A DNA stretch of 64,000 nt from Winogradskyella tangerina (GTDB taxonomy: Bacteria > Bacteroidota > Bacteroidia > Flavobacteriales > Flavobacteriaceae): positions 1-64,000 of the forward strand of contig NZ_QERF01000005.1 in NCBI RefSeq assembly GCF_003260205.1, in the 5' to 3' direction. Both the position numbers and the translations under genes were made by a program. Shown piece by piece: positions 24,518 through 33,921 of this stretch (its first letter is position 1; each line of letters opens with the position of its first letter). The notes under the pieces are model-generated. The model saw only the letters and a list, made by a program, of their open reading frames with translations, had not been told where the DNA came from and searched no databases.

Positions 24518-25699
24518 TTAAGAATTTCGATTGCCCCATTCGGCCAATATTTTCTTTTCTTTTATTAGCATGGCTTCGAGGTTGCTATTAAATTTTTGTT
24601 TACGTTCAGGGTCAACCTGATCAGAGTTCCACCATTTTAAAGTGTCAGTTACAGTGGTATTCAATGATCTAAAGGTTAATCCGGCTTCGATAGATTTCGC
24701 GTTAGCAATTTTAGCCGAACCAAAATGAGCCTTGTCAGCCATAACCCATGGAATAGAGTAGAGGATATTGTTCTCGCGTAAAAAATCATAGTCATCAACC
24801 AAAACAAAAGTTGAATTTACAGCTGGACTGAATGATTTTGCAGCCTCATCAACAAATTGTTCCATAGTTTGAACATCCTTCGGTCCAACACCATTGAAGG
24901 TCCCAGATTGCTTGTTTTCTGCCAATCGAATAAACCACTCAGCAACATCTCTAACATCGATATATTGAACGCGATCTTCGGCTTTTCCAGGAATTAAATG
25001 TTGCCCGCCTTTTGCTAGACGCACAGGCCAATGGATAAAGCGATCGGTGCGATCTGCCGGACCAAGCATATAAGTCGGACGAATAACAACAGTGCGTTCT
25101 TCTCCAAACGCCTTAATAGCTTCTAGTTCAGAATTGGCCTTCATTACGCCATAATCCATTTCGTATTTTTCATCTTCAGTTAGATCTTCAGGAACTTCCA
25201 AAGCCACTTCTGTTTTGGTGGAAATTTCTCCAGATAGATACGGATAATAAACACCTGTAGATGAGGTATACATATACATGCCAACATTATCTTTTAATAG
25301 ATTGGCAGTGGCTTTAGTCCAACTTACCTTCCTACCAGAATTATCAATTACTACGTCCCACTTTCGATTTTCAAGTGCGGTAAGATCGTTTTCACGATCG
25401 CCAACAAGTTGTTCAACCTGATCGAAAAGATCAGCATGTACCCGCGGTTTTGTTTTCCCTCTCGTAAATGTGCTCACCTTATGACCTCTAGATAGGGCAT
25501 AGGCAATTTGATGAGGTCCTAAAAAGCTAGTACCTCCAAGAATGAGGATACTTAGTTTTTTGTTGATTGAAGTATTTGTATCAGATTTAGGTTTTGTGTC
25601 CGATTTACAACCGATGAGACTACTTCCGAGTAATGGTAATGCAATGCCAGCAAGCGTACTTTTTTTAATGAATGATCGTCGAGAATTTAACTTTTTCAT
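24518..25699 (-). CDS. Tat-exported NAD-dependent epimerase/dehydratase-like lipoprotein
   Basis: This 393-residue protein has an N-terminus NSRRSFIKKSTLAG, a twin-arginine (SRRxFIK) signal, followed by a hydrophobic stretch and a lipobox-like LIGC with Cys at about 31. The mature part opens with a Rossmann fold GGTSFLGPHQIAYAL (about 54-68) and continues as an atypical SDR/epimerase (YTSSTGVYYPY, VIRPTYMLGP, VQYIDVRDVAEWF). Tat export of a folded NAD(P)-binding protein suggests it leaves the cytoplasm with its cofactor, as for the GFO/IDH-like Tat proteins of this phylum. The substrate may be a sugar derivative; unknown. Confidence 0.85.
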   Translation of the reverse strand: MKKLNSRRSFIKKSTLAGIALPLLGSSLIGCKSDTKPKSDTNTSINKKLSILILGGTSFLGPHQIAYALSRGHKVSTFTRGKTKPRVHADLFDQVEQLVGDRENDLTALENRKWDVVIDNSGRKVSWTKATANLLKDNVGMYMYTSSTGVYYPYLSGEISTKTEVALEVPEDLTEDEKYEMDYGVMKANSELEAIKAFGEERTVVIRPTYMLGPADRTDRFIHWPVRLAKGGQHLIPGKAEDRVQYIDVRDVAEWFIRLAENKQSGTFNGVGPKDVQTMEQFVDEAAKSFSPAVNSTFVLVDDYDFLRENNILYSIPWVMADKAHFGSAKIANAKSIEAGLTFRSLNTTVTDTLKWWNSDQVDPERKQKFNSNLEAMLIKEKKILAEWGNRNS

Positions 25700-25724
25700 C
25701 TGGATTGGCTTTAGATTCTAAAGT

Positions 25725-25757
25725 TAAAAAAAAAGCGCAAGTTTTCTCAACTTGCGC
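25725..25757 (-). terminator. Rho-independent terminator of the Crp/Fnr-type gene
   Basis: GCGCAAGTT (25735-25743) pairs with AACTTGCGC (25749-25757); read on the minus strand, the stem is followed by a run of nine T. It lies 100 bp after the stop at 25857. Confidence 0.85.
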
Positions 25758-25856
25758 CATTTAGCTATTAATCCTAAAAGGGACTTAAATTAATCATGTT
25801 AGGGATTCAAAATTAAAACTATTATCCCGTTCAAAAATTGATGTATGTTAAGAAAT

Positions 25857-26462
25857 CTATTGTTCAGATAATTCTTTACGAATTCTACTAAGACTTTCGG
25901 TAGTTATACCAAGATAGGAGGCAATATGGTAGTTTTTTAGATACTTTTCTACTTGAGGATAGGTTTTCATAAAATGGATATAACGGTCGGACGCTGTTTG
26001 AGATATTCCGGCAAGTATACGCTTTTGAAATGCTGCAAATGCACGCTCAAGTTTAATCCGGAAAAACCGATCTATTCTCGGAATTTGATCATATAAAGCC
26101 TCTTTATCACTTCTGTTAATTCTATAAATGGTGGAATCGGCCAAAGCTTCGACCGTCATGATAGCTTTTTCACCTGTAAAAAAGGCCGTATAATCGCTGA
26201 TCCACCAATCTTTAATCCCAAATTGAACGGTATATTCTTTACCTTGACTGTCTATATGAAAAGTTCTGAGGCATCCTTCCAGAATATAATAATGAGAGTC
26301 AACCACGTCGCCAGGTCTTAACAAAATATCGCCTTTTTTTACTACTACCTTATGAAAAACATTCTCAATAATCTTGATCTCACTCTCATTAAAATTGAGC
26401 GTTTTAAAGATCTCTTTTATTTTAGAATTGTCCGAGCGCACGACGTCTGATTTTGTAGCCAC
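25857..26462 (-). CDS. Crp/Fnr family transcriptional regulator
   Basis: This 201-residue protein has an N-terminal cyclic-nucleotide-binding-like beta barrel (about 25-120; KKGDILLRPGDVVDSHYYILEGCLRTF) and a short C-terminal helix-turn-helix (about 150-198; IASYLGITTESLSRIRKEL). No FNR cysteines are present, and the barrel lacks a clear RxS cAMP signature. It resembles the many Bacteroidota paralogues of the Crp_FNR group used in stress or metabolic control. It is monocistronic with its own terminator; its targets are unknown. Confidence 0.9.
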   Translation of the reverse strand: MATKSDVVRSDNSKIKEIFKTLNFNESEIKIIENVFHKVVVKKGDILLRPGDVVDSHYYILEGCLRTFHIDSQGKEYTVQFGIKDWWISDYTAFFTGEKAIMTVEALADSTIYRINRSDKEALYDQIPRIDRFFRIKLERAFAAFQKRILAGISQTASDRYIHFMKTYPQVEKYLKNYHIASYLGITTESLSRIRKELSEQ

Positions 26463-26543
26463 TTTAAATTACTCAAATCTCTTGAAGGATAAAAGTTAAA
26501 TTCGATAGGCGTCACAAAAAGTTAGTTGAAACGCTATAAAAAC

Positions 26544-26572
26544 TAAAAAAACCATCTGATATACAAATGGTT
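26544..26572 (-). terminator. Rho-independent terminator of the serine hydrolase gene
   Basis: AACCAT (26550-26555) pairs with ATGGTT (26567-26572), with an A run at 26544-26550 that is a T tract on the minus strand. It lies just after the stop at 26595. Confidence 0.7.
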
Positions 26573-26594
26573 AGGTAAAAATTTTAGAAAAGAG

Positions 26595-28247
26595 TTATTC
26601 TATTTTTTTTGCATTGGTTTGTTGTCCACCCTGATCGAGTGTAAAACTTTCAACTTCATTGGCGTTATTCTTATTAAAGGTTACTGTGAGTGCCGTAACC
26701 TTTGCATAGAATTTAGTCTCGCTTTCAGCAAAGAGCTCGAATTTACCTTGTCCGGTAGCTTGCGCAAAAATCTGACTGCCATCAACCGTCACTTCAACAA
26801 AGAAGTTTGGTGCTAACTCGTAATTACCAACATACTGCTTTAAAATAGCGTTTGAAAGCTTCATTTCTTCTCTTGCTTTTGGCATTTCTTTATTAGTTTC
26901 TTTACCGATGTTTTCAGTGTCTGTAATAAAAATCGCCTGTTTTTTACCGTCAGCTGTTTTTGAAAATTTATATTCAATGGTACCTTCTTCAAACATAAAA
27001 CGGTTTTCAGAAAGCGGGAATATATCGAATACCGTATTGGTTTCAGATTCTCTCATACTTTTCAGTCCGCCATCTTGGAAAAATATGTGTCTGATAGCGC
27101 CGTCTTCAAATTGGTAAGCACCTTCCCATTGCTTTAGTTGATTTTCAGATAGTTTTACAACATCTTTCATTGATGGAAAAGGCTTTCCTATCGCTGCTGC
27201 AGCAATATTTTGAGTCAGTGCTCCGATATCGTTGCAACTGCAATTACTAAGACCAATAACATATACATCTTCTTCCATAAGGTAAATGCCATTGGTAGAT
27301 GTTCCGAATATTCCACCGCTATGTGTATAGCCCTTAGAACCTCTTAAGTTTAATTCGCCAAGACCATAGCCATAGTCGATATACTCGCCATTATTAAGTT
27401 TAGATCCTTTAATGGCTTTGCTAAAAGTTTCAGCACTTATTAAGGTGTTATTTCTCAAAGCATTTTGCCATTTAAGCATATCATCAACTGTAGACACTAA
27501 GGCACCTGCGGCATGAGGAAGCGTCATACTTAAATAGTTGGCATTTACATAACCATCCGGCCCTTGTTCATAAGGCATGGCTCTATTTTTTATGAGTTCG
27601 CGATTGCTGCCATATCTAGAATTCGACATGCCTAATCGTTCAAAAATATTTTTTTCGATATAGTCTTCATAAGTTTCACCAGAGAGTATTTCAATGATTT
27701 TTCCTAACAATACGTAGCCAGAGTTATTGTAACTATAGTTGTCGCCAGGATTGAAATCCATGGGTTCATTTTTGAAATAATCGATAAGCTCATCGAGCGT
27801 CATATCTTTTCTTGCAACTTCTACTAAATTCCCAATTCCTGTGTAACTTTTTATACCAGAAGTGTGGTTTAATAATTGATGCACAGTTATGGTCTTCCCA
27901 TTGGTTGGATAATCTGTGATAAACTTTGTAATTGGGTCATCCATACTTAGTTTTCCCTGTTCTTCGAGCATTAAAATTGAAACAGCGGTAAACTGTTTTG
28001 TGATCGATGCAAGCATGAATACATTCTCAGGAATCATATCAATATTGTATTCTAAATTTGCTTTACCTACAGCTTTTCTGTAAATCGGTTTTCCATCTTT
28101 GGCAACTAGAATGGTAGCACCTGGCATATTGGCGTCGTAAAATTGAGCAACGATATCATCGAATTTTTGAGTGAGATCTTGGGCTTGGATAGAAACTGTA
28201 AGAAGCATGCTCAACGCCATACAGCAATAAAGAAGTTTGGTTTTCAT
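26595..28247 (-). CDS. Secreted serine hydrolase, class C beta-lactamase-like
   Basis: This 550-residue protein has a signal peptide (ending SIQAQ) and a beta-lactamase/D-aminopeptidase fold (about 30-350) with the SxxK motif in ASITKQF (about 81), YxN in YSYNNSGYVLLG (about 170) and a THSGGIFG region that replaces the KTG box. Residues 360-550 form C-terminal beta domains (YVGNYELAPNFFVEV) like those of bacterial LACTB-type or esterase relatives. The activity could be esterase, D-aminopeptidase or carboxypeptidase; resistance to beta-lactams should not be assumed. Monocistronic. Confidence 0.88.
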   Translation of the reverse strand: MKTKLLYCCMALSMLLTVSIQAQDLTQKFDDIVAQFYDANMPGATILVAKDGKPIYRKAVGKANLEYNIDMIPENVFMLASITKQFTAVSILMLEEQGKLSMDDPITKFITDYPTNGKTITVHQLLNHTSGIKSYTGIGNLVEVARKDMTLDELIDYFKNEPMDFNPGDNYSYNNSGYVLLGKIIEILSGETYEDYIEKNIFERLGMSNSRYGSNRELIKNRAMPYEQGPDGYVNANYLSMTLPHAAGALVSTVDDMLKWQNALRNNTLISAETFSKAIKGSKLNNGEYIDYGYGLGELNLRGSKGYTHSGGIFGTSTNGIYLMEEDVYVIGLSNCSCNDIGALTQNIAAAAIGKPFPSMKDVVKLSENQLKQWEGAYQFEDGAIRHIFFQDGGLKSMRESETNTVFDIFPLSENRFMFEEGTIEYKFSKTADGKKQAIFITDTENIGKETNKEMPKAREEMKLSNAILKQYVGNYELAPNFFVEVTVDGSQIFAQATGQGKFELFAESETKFYAKVTALTVTFNKNNANEVESFTLDQGGQQTNAKKIE

Positions 28248-28391
28248 ATTGATTGTGATTGATTGTTTTTAATGAGACGTTTTTATTGGTAAGAAGTTAC
28301 AAAAACTTCAGGAATTCAAATAAGCAAATGGTTTTTACGATAGCTTAGTCATTCCAGTAAGTTTTACCTTGTTGAAGGATCGCTTATTTAC

Positions 28392-29031
28392 TTATTTTAT
28401 ATGCCTTTGTACAAGGCTAACACAATAAAAAATGTAAAACATTGACCAGCAAACAATGCCCAAGAATTTGAATCCGTCTTCTAGTAGAATTCTAAAGACT
28501 TCTCCTTCAATAAGAAGATCTATCAAAACAGAACTTCCAAATGAGATAAATGCAATAATTAGAGCGAATTTGAAGCGAGCTGAAAGTAAAATTTTGTAAA
28601 ACCCGGATTATTAATATACCAAATAGTAGCGCATAAATGCCATACATAACCAATTCATGTATTCCTAGTGATAATAAAATTCGATCATGGAACATGAAAA
28701 AGTCGTCGAGTAGCAAAAGTCCCGTTATTACAGCAACATATAATAAGAATGATATTTGTTTGCTGCTCACCTTTTCTATAACAAGAATAAATGTAAAAGG
28801 AAGTACGGCGGTAGTTGCGCACCATAGTAATATTCCAATATTAGACACTACACCAATCAGAGGGTTTACATCGAATAGTGACAGTGGGTCTGCAGTAAAA
28901 TACCTTATGGGTATTTCAAATTTTACTGAAATAATATATACCAACCAAAAAAGGATTATGGTTAGAATGACTAATAAAGTTGCGAGTGTTTTTTGAGAAA
29001 AGTGATTAATCCCCCTTTTAATTAATTCCAT
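28392..29031 (-). pseudogene. Membrane protein gene broken by a +1 frameshift
   Basis: The ORF from 29031 reads through four or five membrane helices up to about residue 144, then ends in an unlikely tail (stop at 28507). From about 28595 the next frame carries a convincing continuation, YKILLSARFKFALIIAF, then VLIDLLIEGEVF, LEDGFKFLGIVCW and IFYCVSLVQRHIK, to a TAA at 28392-28394. Removing one G from the GGGTTTT run near 28596-28602 joins the frames into a 212-residue six-to-seven-helix protein; the total of 640 bp is 213 codons plus one. The family is unrecognised, though DDFFMFHDR and LEDGFKF look like conserved polar motifs. A sequencing error is possible. Confidence 0.75.
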
Positions 29032-29164
29032 TAATAGCCAGTGTTAAATTAATTTAACAGATATAAATTTTACTAGACAATTCCTAAGGGTTCCTATCGT
29101 AAAGCTAAGAATAATAATATGTTTTCCAATTCTTTCTGAAGATTTTAACGTATTCGATTTTAAC

Positions 29165-29195
29165 AAAAAAGCCACTTTTTATAAAGTGGCTTTTT
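29165..29195 (-). terminator. Rho-independent terminator of htpG
   Basis: GCCACTTT (29171-29178) pairs with AAAGTGGC (29183-29190), with A and T runs on either side. It lies 30 bp after the htpG stop. Confidence 0.88.
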
Positions 29196-29225
29196 ATCTC
29201 AAATCTCAAGTTTCTAATCTCAAGT

Positions 29226-31133
29226 CTATTTAATCATATCATAACTACGTTTAATGAAGTTAGTGAGTTCCTCACCTTTAAGCAACCCTTGCGATAAACG
29301 TGCCAGGTCTAAACTTTGATTTATTAAACGTTCTTGCTTTTTCCTTGTTTTAGTGTTTAATATTTCGCTTACCAGTTCATGATTTGTATTAACCACCAAG
29401 TTGTACATCTCTGGCATATGGCCTATACCAAACATACCACCACCAGTTTGTTGCATTTCTTTCATACGACGCATAAATTCTGGCTGCGTGATCATAAATG
29501 GCGATGCATTACTATCCATGGCCTCTAATTGCACCATGAACTTTTCAGACGGCACTACCTCTTTCAATAATTCATCTAACTTGGTTTTTTCATCATCAGA
29601 TAATTTTGAAATTGTAGTATCGTCCTTTTTGATAAGATTATCAATATGGTCAGCATCTACACGAGCAAAAGTTATGTTTTCTTTTGTCGATTCTAGCTTT
29701 TGCATTAAGTGACTAACAATAGGTGAATCTAACAGAAGCACTTCGTAGTCTTTGTCTTTAGCTGCTTGAATATAGCTGTGTTGCTCATCTTTATTAGCCG
29801 CATAAAGAATCACCATTTTATCGTCTTTGTCCGTTTGCTTGGCTTTGATAGCATTTGTTAATTCTTCAAAAGTGTAATATTTACCATCCACCGTTGGGTA
29901 AAGTGCAAAGGCATCTGCTTTTTCAAAGAATTTTTCTTCGGAAAGCATACCGTATTCGATCACGATTTTAATGTCGTCCCATTTCTGTTCGAAATCCTCG
30001 CGATTAGTATTGAAAAGAGATTTCAACTTATCGGCAACTTTACGCGTAATGTATGAAGAGATCTTCTTTACATTTCCATCAGCCTGAAGGTAAGAACGCG
30101 ACACGTTCAATGGAATATCTGGTGAATCGATAACACCGCGTAGCATGGTTAAAAATTCAGGAACAATACCTTCCACATTATCGGTTACAAAAACCTGATT
30201 TTGGTAGAGTTGAATACGATCCTTTTGCATATTCAGATCGTTTGTCATCTTCGGGAAATATAAGATCCCAGTAAGATTGAACGGATAATCAACATTTAAG
30301 TGAATATTGAATAATGGCTCTTCAAACTGCATTGGATAGAGCTCGCGATAGAAGTTTTTATAATCGTCTTCCTCGAGGTCTGCAGGTTGTTTAGTCCAAG
30401 CAGGATTTGGATTATTGATGATATCATCCACCGTAATTTTACGCTGAGGTTCTGTGGTTTCTTTACCATCTTCATCTGTAATTGTTTGTGGTTCGTGCTC
30501 TGGATCATTGATTTCCTTATTACCAAATTTAATTGGGATAGGCATGAACTTGTTGTACTTGGTCAACAATTCTCTAATCCTAGATTCTTCAAGAAATTCT
30601 TCTTCACCTTCTGAAATATGTAGAATTATTTCAGTTCCTCTTTCAGTTTTATCTGCTTCGTCTAGTGTAAATTCTGGAGAACCATCACAAGTCCAGTGAG
30701 CTGCCGGAGCATCTGTGTGCGACTTGGTAATGATCTCAACCTTATCTGCTACCATAAAAGCCGAGTAGAAACCTAGTCCAAAATGACCAATAATTCCGGC
30801 ATCTTTAGCAGATTCATCATACTTGTTCAAAAATTCTTCAGCACCAGAAAAAGCGACTTGGTTGATGTATTTTTCAACTTCCTCAGCCGTCATCCCAAGT
30901 CCTTGGTCGATAATGTGAAGTTTTTTACCTTCTTTATCGATTTTCACTTCGATCTTAGGCGTACCATAATCAGATTTCGATTCGCCAATGCTTGTTAAAT
31001 GTTTAAGTTTAAGTGTCGCATCTGTAGCGTTACTGATCAATTCACGCAGAAAGATCTCGTGGTCACTGTATAAGAACTTTTTAATTAACGGAAAGATATT
31101 CTCTACCGATACGTTAATACTTCCTTTTGTCAT
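29226..31133 (-). CDS. htpG: Molecular chaperone HtpG (Hsp90)
   Basis: This 635-residue protein has the GHKL ATPase domain (about 1-230: HEIFLRELISNATDATLKLK, IIDQGLGMT, GHFGLGFYSAFMV), the middle domain (NVDYPFNLTGILYFPK, and LNVSRSYLQAD carrying the conserved Arg) and the C-terminal dimerisation domain (about 500-635, with SPFMITQPEFMRRMKEM). HtpG is a cytosolic ATP-dependent chaperone that helps remodel proteins under heat and other stresses. Length and motifs are complete. It has its own terminator; the leader contains a GTCATTCCTGC fragment of a repeat-like element. Confidence 0.97.
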   Translation of the reverse strand: MTKGSINVSVENIFPLIKKFLYSDHEIFLRELISNATDATLKLKHLTSIGESKSDYGTPKIEVKIDKEGKKLHIIDQGLGMTAEEVEKYINQVAFSGAEEFLNKYDESAKDAGIIGHFGLGFYSAFMVADKVEIITKSHTDAPAAHWTCDGSPEFTLDEADKTERGTEIILHISEGEEEFLEESRIRELLTKYNKFMPIPIKFGNKEINDPEHEPQTITDEDGKETTEPQRKITVDDIINNPNPAWTKQPADLEEDDYKNFYRELYPMQFEEPLFNIHLNVDYPFNLTGILYFPKMTNDLNMQKDRIQLYQNQVFVTDNVEGIVPEFLTMLRGVIDSPDIPLNVSRSYLQADGNVKKISSYITRKVADKLKSLFNTNREDFEQKWDDIKIVIEYGMLSEEKFFEKADAFALYPTVDGKYYTFEELTNAIKAKQTDKDDKMVILYAANKDEQHSYIQAAKDKDYEVLLLDSPIVSHLMQKLESTKENITFARVDADHIDNLIKKDDTTISKLSDDEKTKLDELLKEVVPSEKFMVQLEAMDSNASPFMITQPEFMRRMKEMQQTGGGMFGIGHMPEMYNLVVNTNHELVSEILNTKTRKKQERLINQSLDLARLSQGLLKGEELTNFIKRSYDMIK

Positions 31134-31250
31134 TTTATGTAATTTTTGTCATTCCTGCACAGGCAGAAATTGCGTTAATGATGTTGTTTTATTCTGAAAT
31201 GAGATATTTCAAATAAAATACCAAGGCGAATATTGTGACAAGATGGCATA

Positions 31251-31279
31251 AAAAAACCACTCAATTTTTGAGTGGTTTT
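31251..31279 (-). terminator. Rho-independent terminator of the S9 peptidase gene
   Basis: AACCACTCAA (31255-31264) pairs with TTGAGTGGTT (31268-31277), preceded by an A run (T tract on the minus strand). It lies 20 bp after the stop at 31299. Confidence 0.87.
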
Positions 31280-31298
31280 AATAACAATTATATTGAGA

Positions 31299-33740
31299 TT
31301 AATTCTTGATGGTTTCTTCCTTCTGGATTTTTTCTTCCTTTTTTGTTTTGTTTTTTACATGTTTGTCTAGCCATTGATCTTGCTCCCAAAGCATGTGCAT
31401 AATCGATTCTTTTGCTCTATAACCGTGACTTTCCTTAGGTAGCATTACTAGTCGCACTGGTGCTCCTAAACCTTTTAAGGCATTAAAGTAACGTTCACTT
31501 TGTAGAGGGTAAGTCCCTGAATTATTATCAGCCACACCATGGATTAAAAGTAATGGTGTTTTCATCTTATCAGCATGCATAAATGGCGACATATTGTAAT
31601 AGATTTCAGGTGCTTCCCAATAACTGCGTTCTTCACTTTGGAAACCAAAAGGCGTCAAGGTTCGGTTATAAGCTCCACTACGAGCGATTCCTGCAGCGAA
31701 TAAATCTGAATGCGACAACAAGTTCGCCGTCATAAAGGCGCCATAACTATGTCCTCCAACAGCTACTTTTTCTCTGTCAATATAACCGAGATTATCTACA
31801 GCGTCAATAGCAGCTTTGCCGTTTGCAACAAGCTGAGTTCTAAAAGAATCATTTGGCTCTTCGTCACCTTCACCTACAATTGGGAATGCTGCATCATCTA
31901 AAACTACATATCCTTTGGTGACCCAGTAAATAGGCGACCCCCAATACGGATACACAAATTCATTTGGATTTGAAGTACTTTGAGAAGCACTAGACTTGTC
32001 TTTATATTCACGTGGATATGCCCAAAGAATCATCGGATATTTTTTACCTTCTTCATAATCGAGTGGAAGGTATAAGGTACCGTCTAAGTCTAAGCCATCT
32101 TCACGTTTATATGAAATAACACGTTTATCGACCTCTTCTAAACTTTTGAATGGATTTTCAAACTCTGTGATGGCAGTAAGGTTATTTTTCTTAATGTTTC
32201 TTATGTAGTAATTAGGATATTCCTTTTTAGACTCAATTCTAACTAAGATTTCTCCTTTTTTCATATCGATTGCCGAATACAGACTTTCGAGTTTGTCGGT
32301 ATATTCAGATTGATAAAGGCGCTTTGTTTTGCCAGTTTTAATGTTGTATTCGTCAATGAATGGGAATTGACCTTCTTTGGAATAGCCATCACCCATTAAA
32401 TAGACTTTATCACCATTCATGGTTAAGGAATAACGGCCATATTCATTTTTAGAATTCACAAAATTTCCAGGATCGCTGTAAACATCCTGATAGTTTCTAT
32501 CTGAAATTATTTTGGCTTCTCCATTTGAAGGATTAAACAAATAAGTCTTTAGATTTCTTGTATTCCACCAGTAGTCGTAAGCAATGGCATGATTATCGTC
32601 ACCCCACTGAATTCCAGAAAAACGCTGCTTTGTTTTTAGAATTTCTTTTTGCTTTCCATCAAACGGAGCATTCAGTTCATAAACGACATCTCTGTAATCT
32701 ACCTTAACCTCTGGGTCTCCATTATCTAAAGCCTCAGCCCAAACTAGGGTTGCAGAACGGTCGCCTCTCCAGGTCATATTTCGTTTCCCCATGCGTGTAG
32801 ACATAAAACCTTTTGGTCTTACTTCATCTAGAGGAACCTCGTTTACAGTTTTGATTTTCTTCCCGCTTGCGGAATACATATTACTTTCATTCGGAAATCT
32901 GCTGTAAGGAACAATGTATGAGAATGGACGCATAATTCTTGTGATCATCACATAATTTCCGTCAGGTGAGAAACTAATGCCGCGGTACATATCGGCTGGG
33001 AGATAATCTTCAATATTACCATCTATAGACACTTTCTTTATTTCAGAACGTGCAAGCTGTTCAAAGTTGAATTCGTCATTAGGTGTTTTTAAAAGATCTT
33101 GGTAAGTTCTGTTCTGTGCTTTGGCACCATCACTAACAGAAACGGTCGGGCCAGTAGGTACAGCGCTAGCCGTATTGATCAAAGCCTTACGATCGGCAGG
33201 TAACATTTTAACCAAAAGACTCTTATTGTCCTTAAACCAATTGATGGTACTTCCCATATTGGCATTTACGGTTGCATCTGTAAGTTTGGTGACTTTGGCT
33301 GTTGCCACATCTAATACCCACACCTCAACACCAGTTGCGGTGGTGTTTAAGCAAGCGATCTTGCTTTCATCTGGCGACCAACTAAAACCTGATAATCGGG
33401 CATTGTCTGGTAAACCCATAACTTGCGTAGCGTCTTTATCTTCAATCTTCTTAACCTTGATATTGGTAATGTAATTGGTTCTACTTCCAATGTTCGTAAC
33501 AGGATTAATCCGCAATCCGGCTAAGCGCATTTCGGTTTCGGATAGCTCTTGAATTGATTTATATTGATTACGGTAGAGCAGTACCATATGATCACCTTTA
33601 CTGTCAATTTGAACACCAGGTGCGAGTTCAACATCGGCCAATTCTAATATCTCATCAGATGGCATTTGGTACTTTAGACTTTGCTGTGCATAGCTATTCA
33701 GAATAAAAAGCATTGCAAATAAATTGATTAATGATTTCAT
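31299..33740 (-). CDS. S9 family peptidase, glutamyl-endopeptidase-like
   Basis: This 813-residue protein has a signal peptide (MKSLINLFAMLFILNSYAQ), an N-terminal beta-propeller (about 60-520) and an alpha/beta hydrolase domain (about 560-790) with the nucleophile in GGHSYGAFM, Asp in GVADNNSGTYP and His in KESHGYRAKE. The stretch ARSGAYNRTLTPFGFQ next to the active site closely resembles, from memory, the plant chloroplast glutamyl endopeptidase (subfamily S9D), so cleavage after acidic residues is plausible. It is probably periplasmic. A lysine-rich tail (KNKTKKEEKIQKEE) ends the protein. Confidence 0.9.
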   Translation of the reverse strand: MKSLINLFAMLFILNSYAQQSLKYQMPSDEILELADVELAPGVQIDSKGDHMVLLYRNQYKSIQELSETEMRLAGLRINPVTNIGSRTNYITNIKVKKIEDKDATQVMGLPDNARLSGFSWSPDESKIACLNTTATGVEVWVLDVATAKVTKLTDATVNANMGSTINWFKDNKSLLVKMLPADRKALINTASAVPTGPTVSVSDGAKAQNRTYQDLLKTPNDEFNFEQLARSEIKKVSIDGNIEDYLPADMYRGISFSPDGNYVMITRIMRPFSYIVPYSRFPNESNMYSASGKKIKTVNEVPLDEVRPKGFMSTRMGKRNMTWRGDRSATLVWAEALDNGDPEVKVDYRDVVYELNAPFDGKQKEILKTKQRFSGIQWGDDNHAIAYDYWWNTRNLKTYLFNPSNGEAKIISDRNYQDVYSDPGNFVNSKNEYGRYSLTMNGDKVYLMGDGYSKEGQFPFIDEYNIKTGKTKRLYQSEYTDKLESLYSAIDMKKGEILVRIESKKEYPNYYIRNIKKNNLTAITEFENPFKSLEEVDKRVISYKREDGLDLDGTLYLPLDYEEGKKYPMILWAYPREYKDKSSASQSTSNPNEFVYPYWGSPIYWVTKGYVVLDDAAFPIVGEGDEEPNDSFRTQLVANGKAAIDAVDNLGYIDREKVAVGGHSYGAFMTANLLSHSDLFAAGIARSGAYNRTLTPFGFQSEERSYWEAPEIYYNMSPFMHADKMKTPLLLIHGVADNNSGTYPLQSERYFNALKGLGAPVRLVMLPKESHGYRAKESIMHMLWEQDQWLDKHVKNKTKKEEKIQKEETIKN

Positions 33741-33844
33741 ATAATAGAAGATAATTGATTAGTGGCTTGAAGATACTCAAAATTAAAGGTCGAAGCTGTG
33801 ATACTATTGTTAAAATTATATCAAATTTGAAGTGTTTATAGTTT

Positions 33845-33860
33845 GTTATGCGTGCATAAC
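33845..33860. promoter_or_regulatory. Perfect palindrome, candidate operator
   Basis: GTTATGC-GT-GCATAAC is a 7-bp perfect inverted repeat with a 2-bp centre in the divergent region between the S9 peptidase and KAS III genes, 30 bp upstream of the TAAATTTG element. The size suits a dimeric repressor; the factor is unknown. Confidence 0.4.
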
Positions 33861-33890
33861 GAATTGATTTAGGATTAGACGGAAATGGGT

Positions 33891-33898
33891 TAAATTTG
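33891..33898 (+). promoter_or_regulatory. Bacteroidota -7 element of the KAS III gene
   Basis: TAAATTTG matches TAnnTTTG, 23 bp before the ATG at 33922. Confidence 0.6.
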
Positions 33899-33921
33899 TT
33901 GTCCTAACTATTATTATAAAC

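Noticed and set aside
26595-28247. Class C beta-lactamase as antibiotic resistance gene
   Set aside because: The SxxK and YxN motifs are shared with esterases and D-aminopeptidases, the KTG box is altered, and extra C-terminal domains are present.
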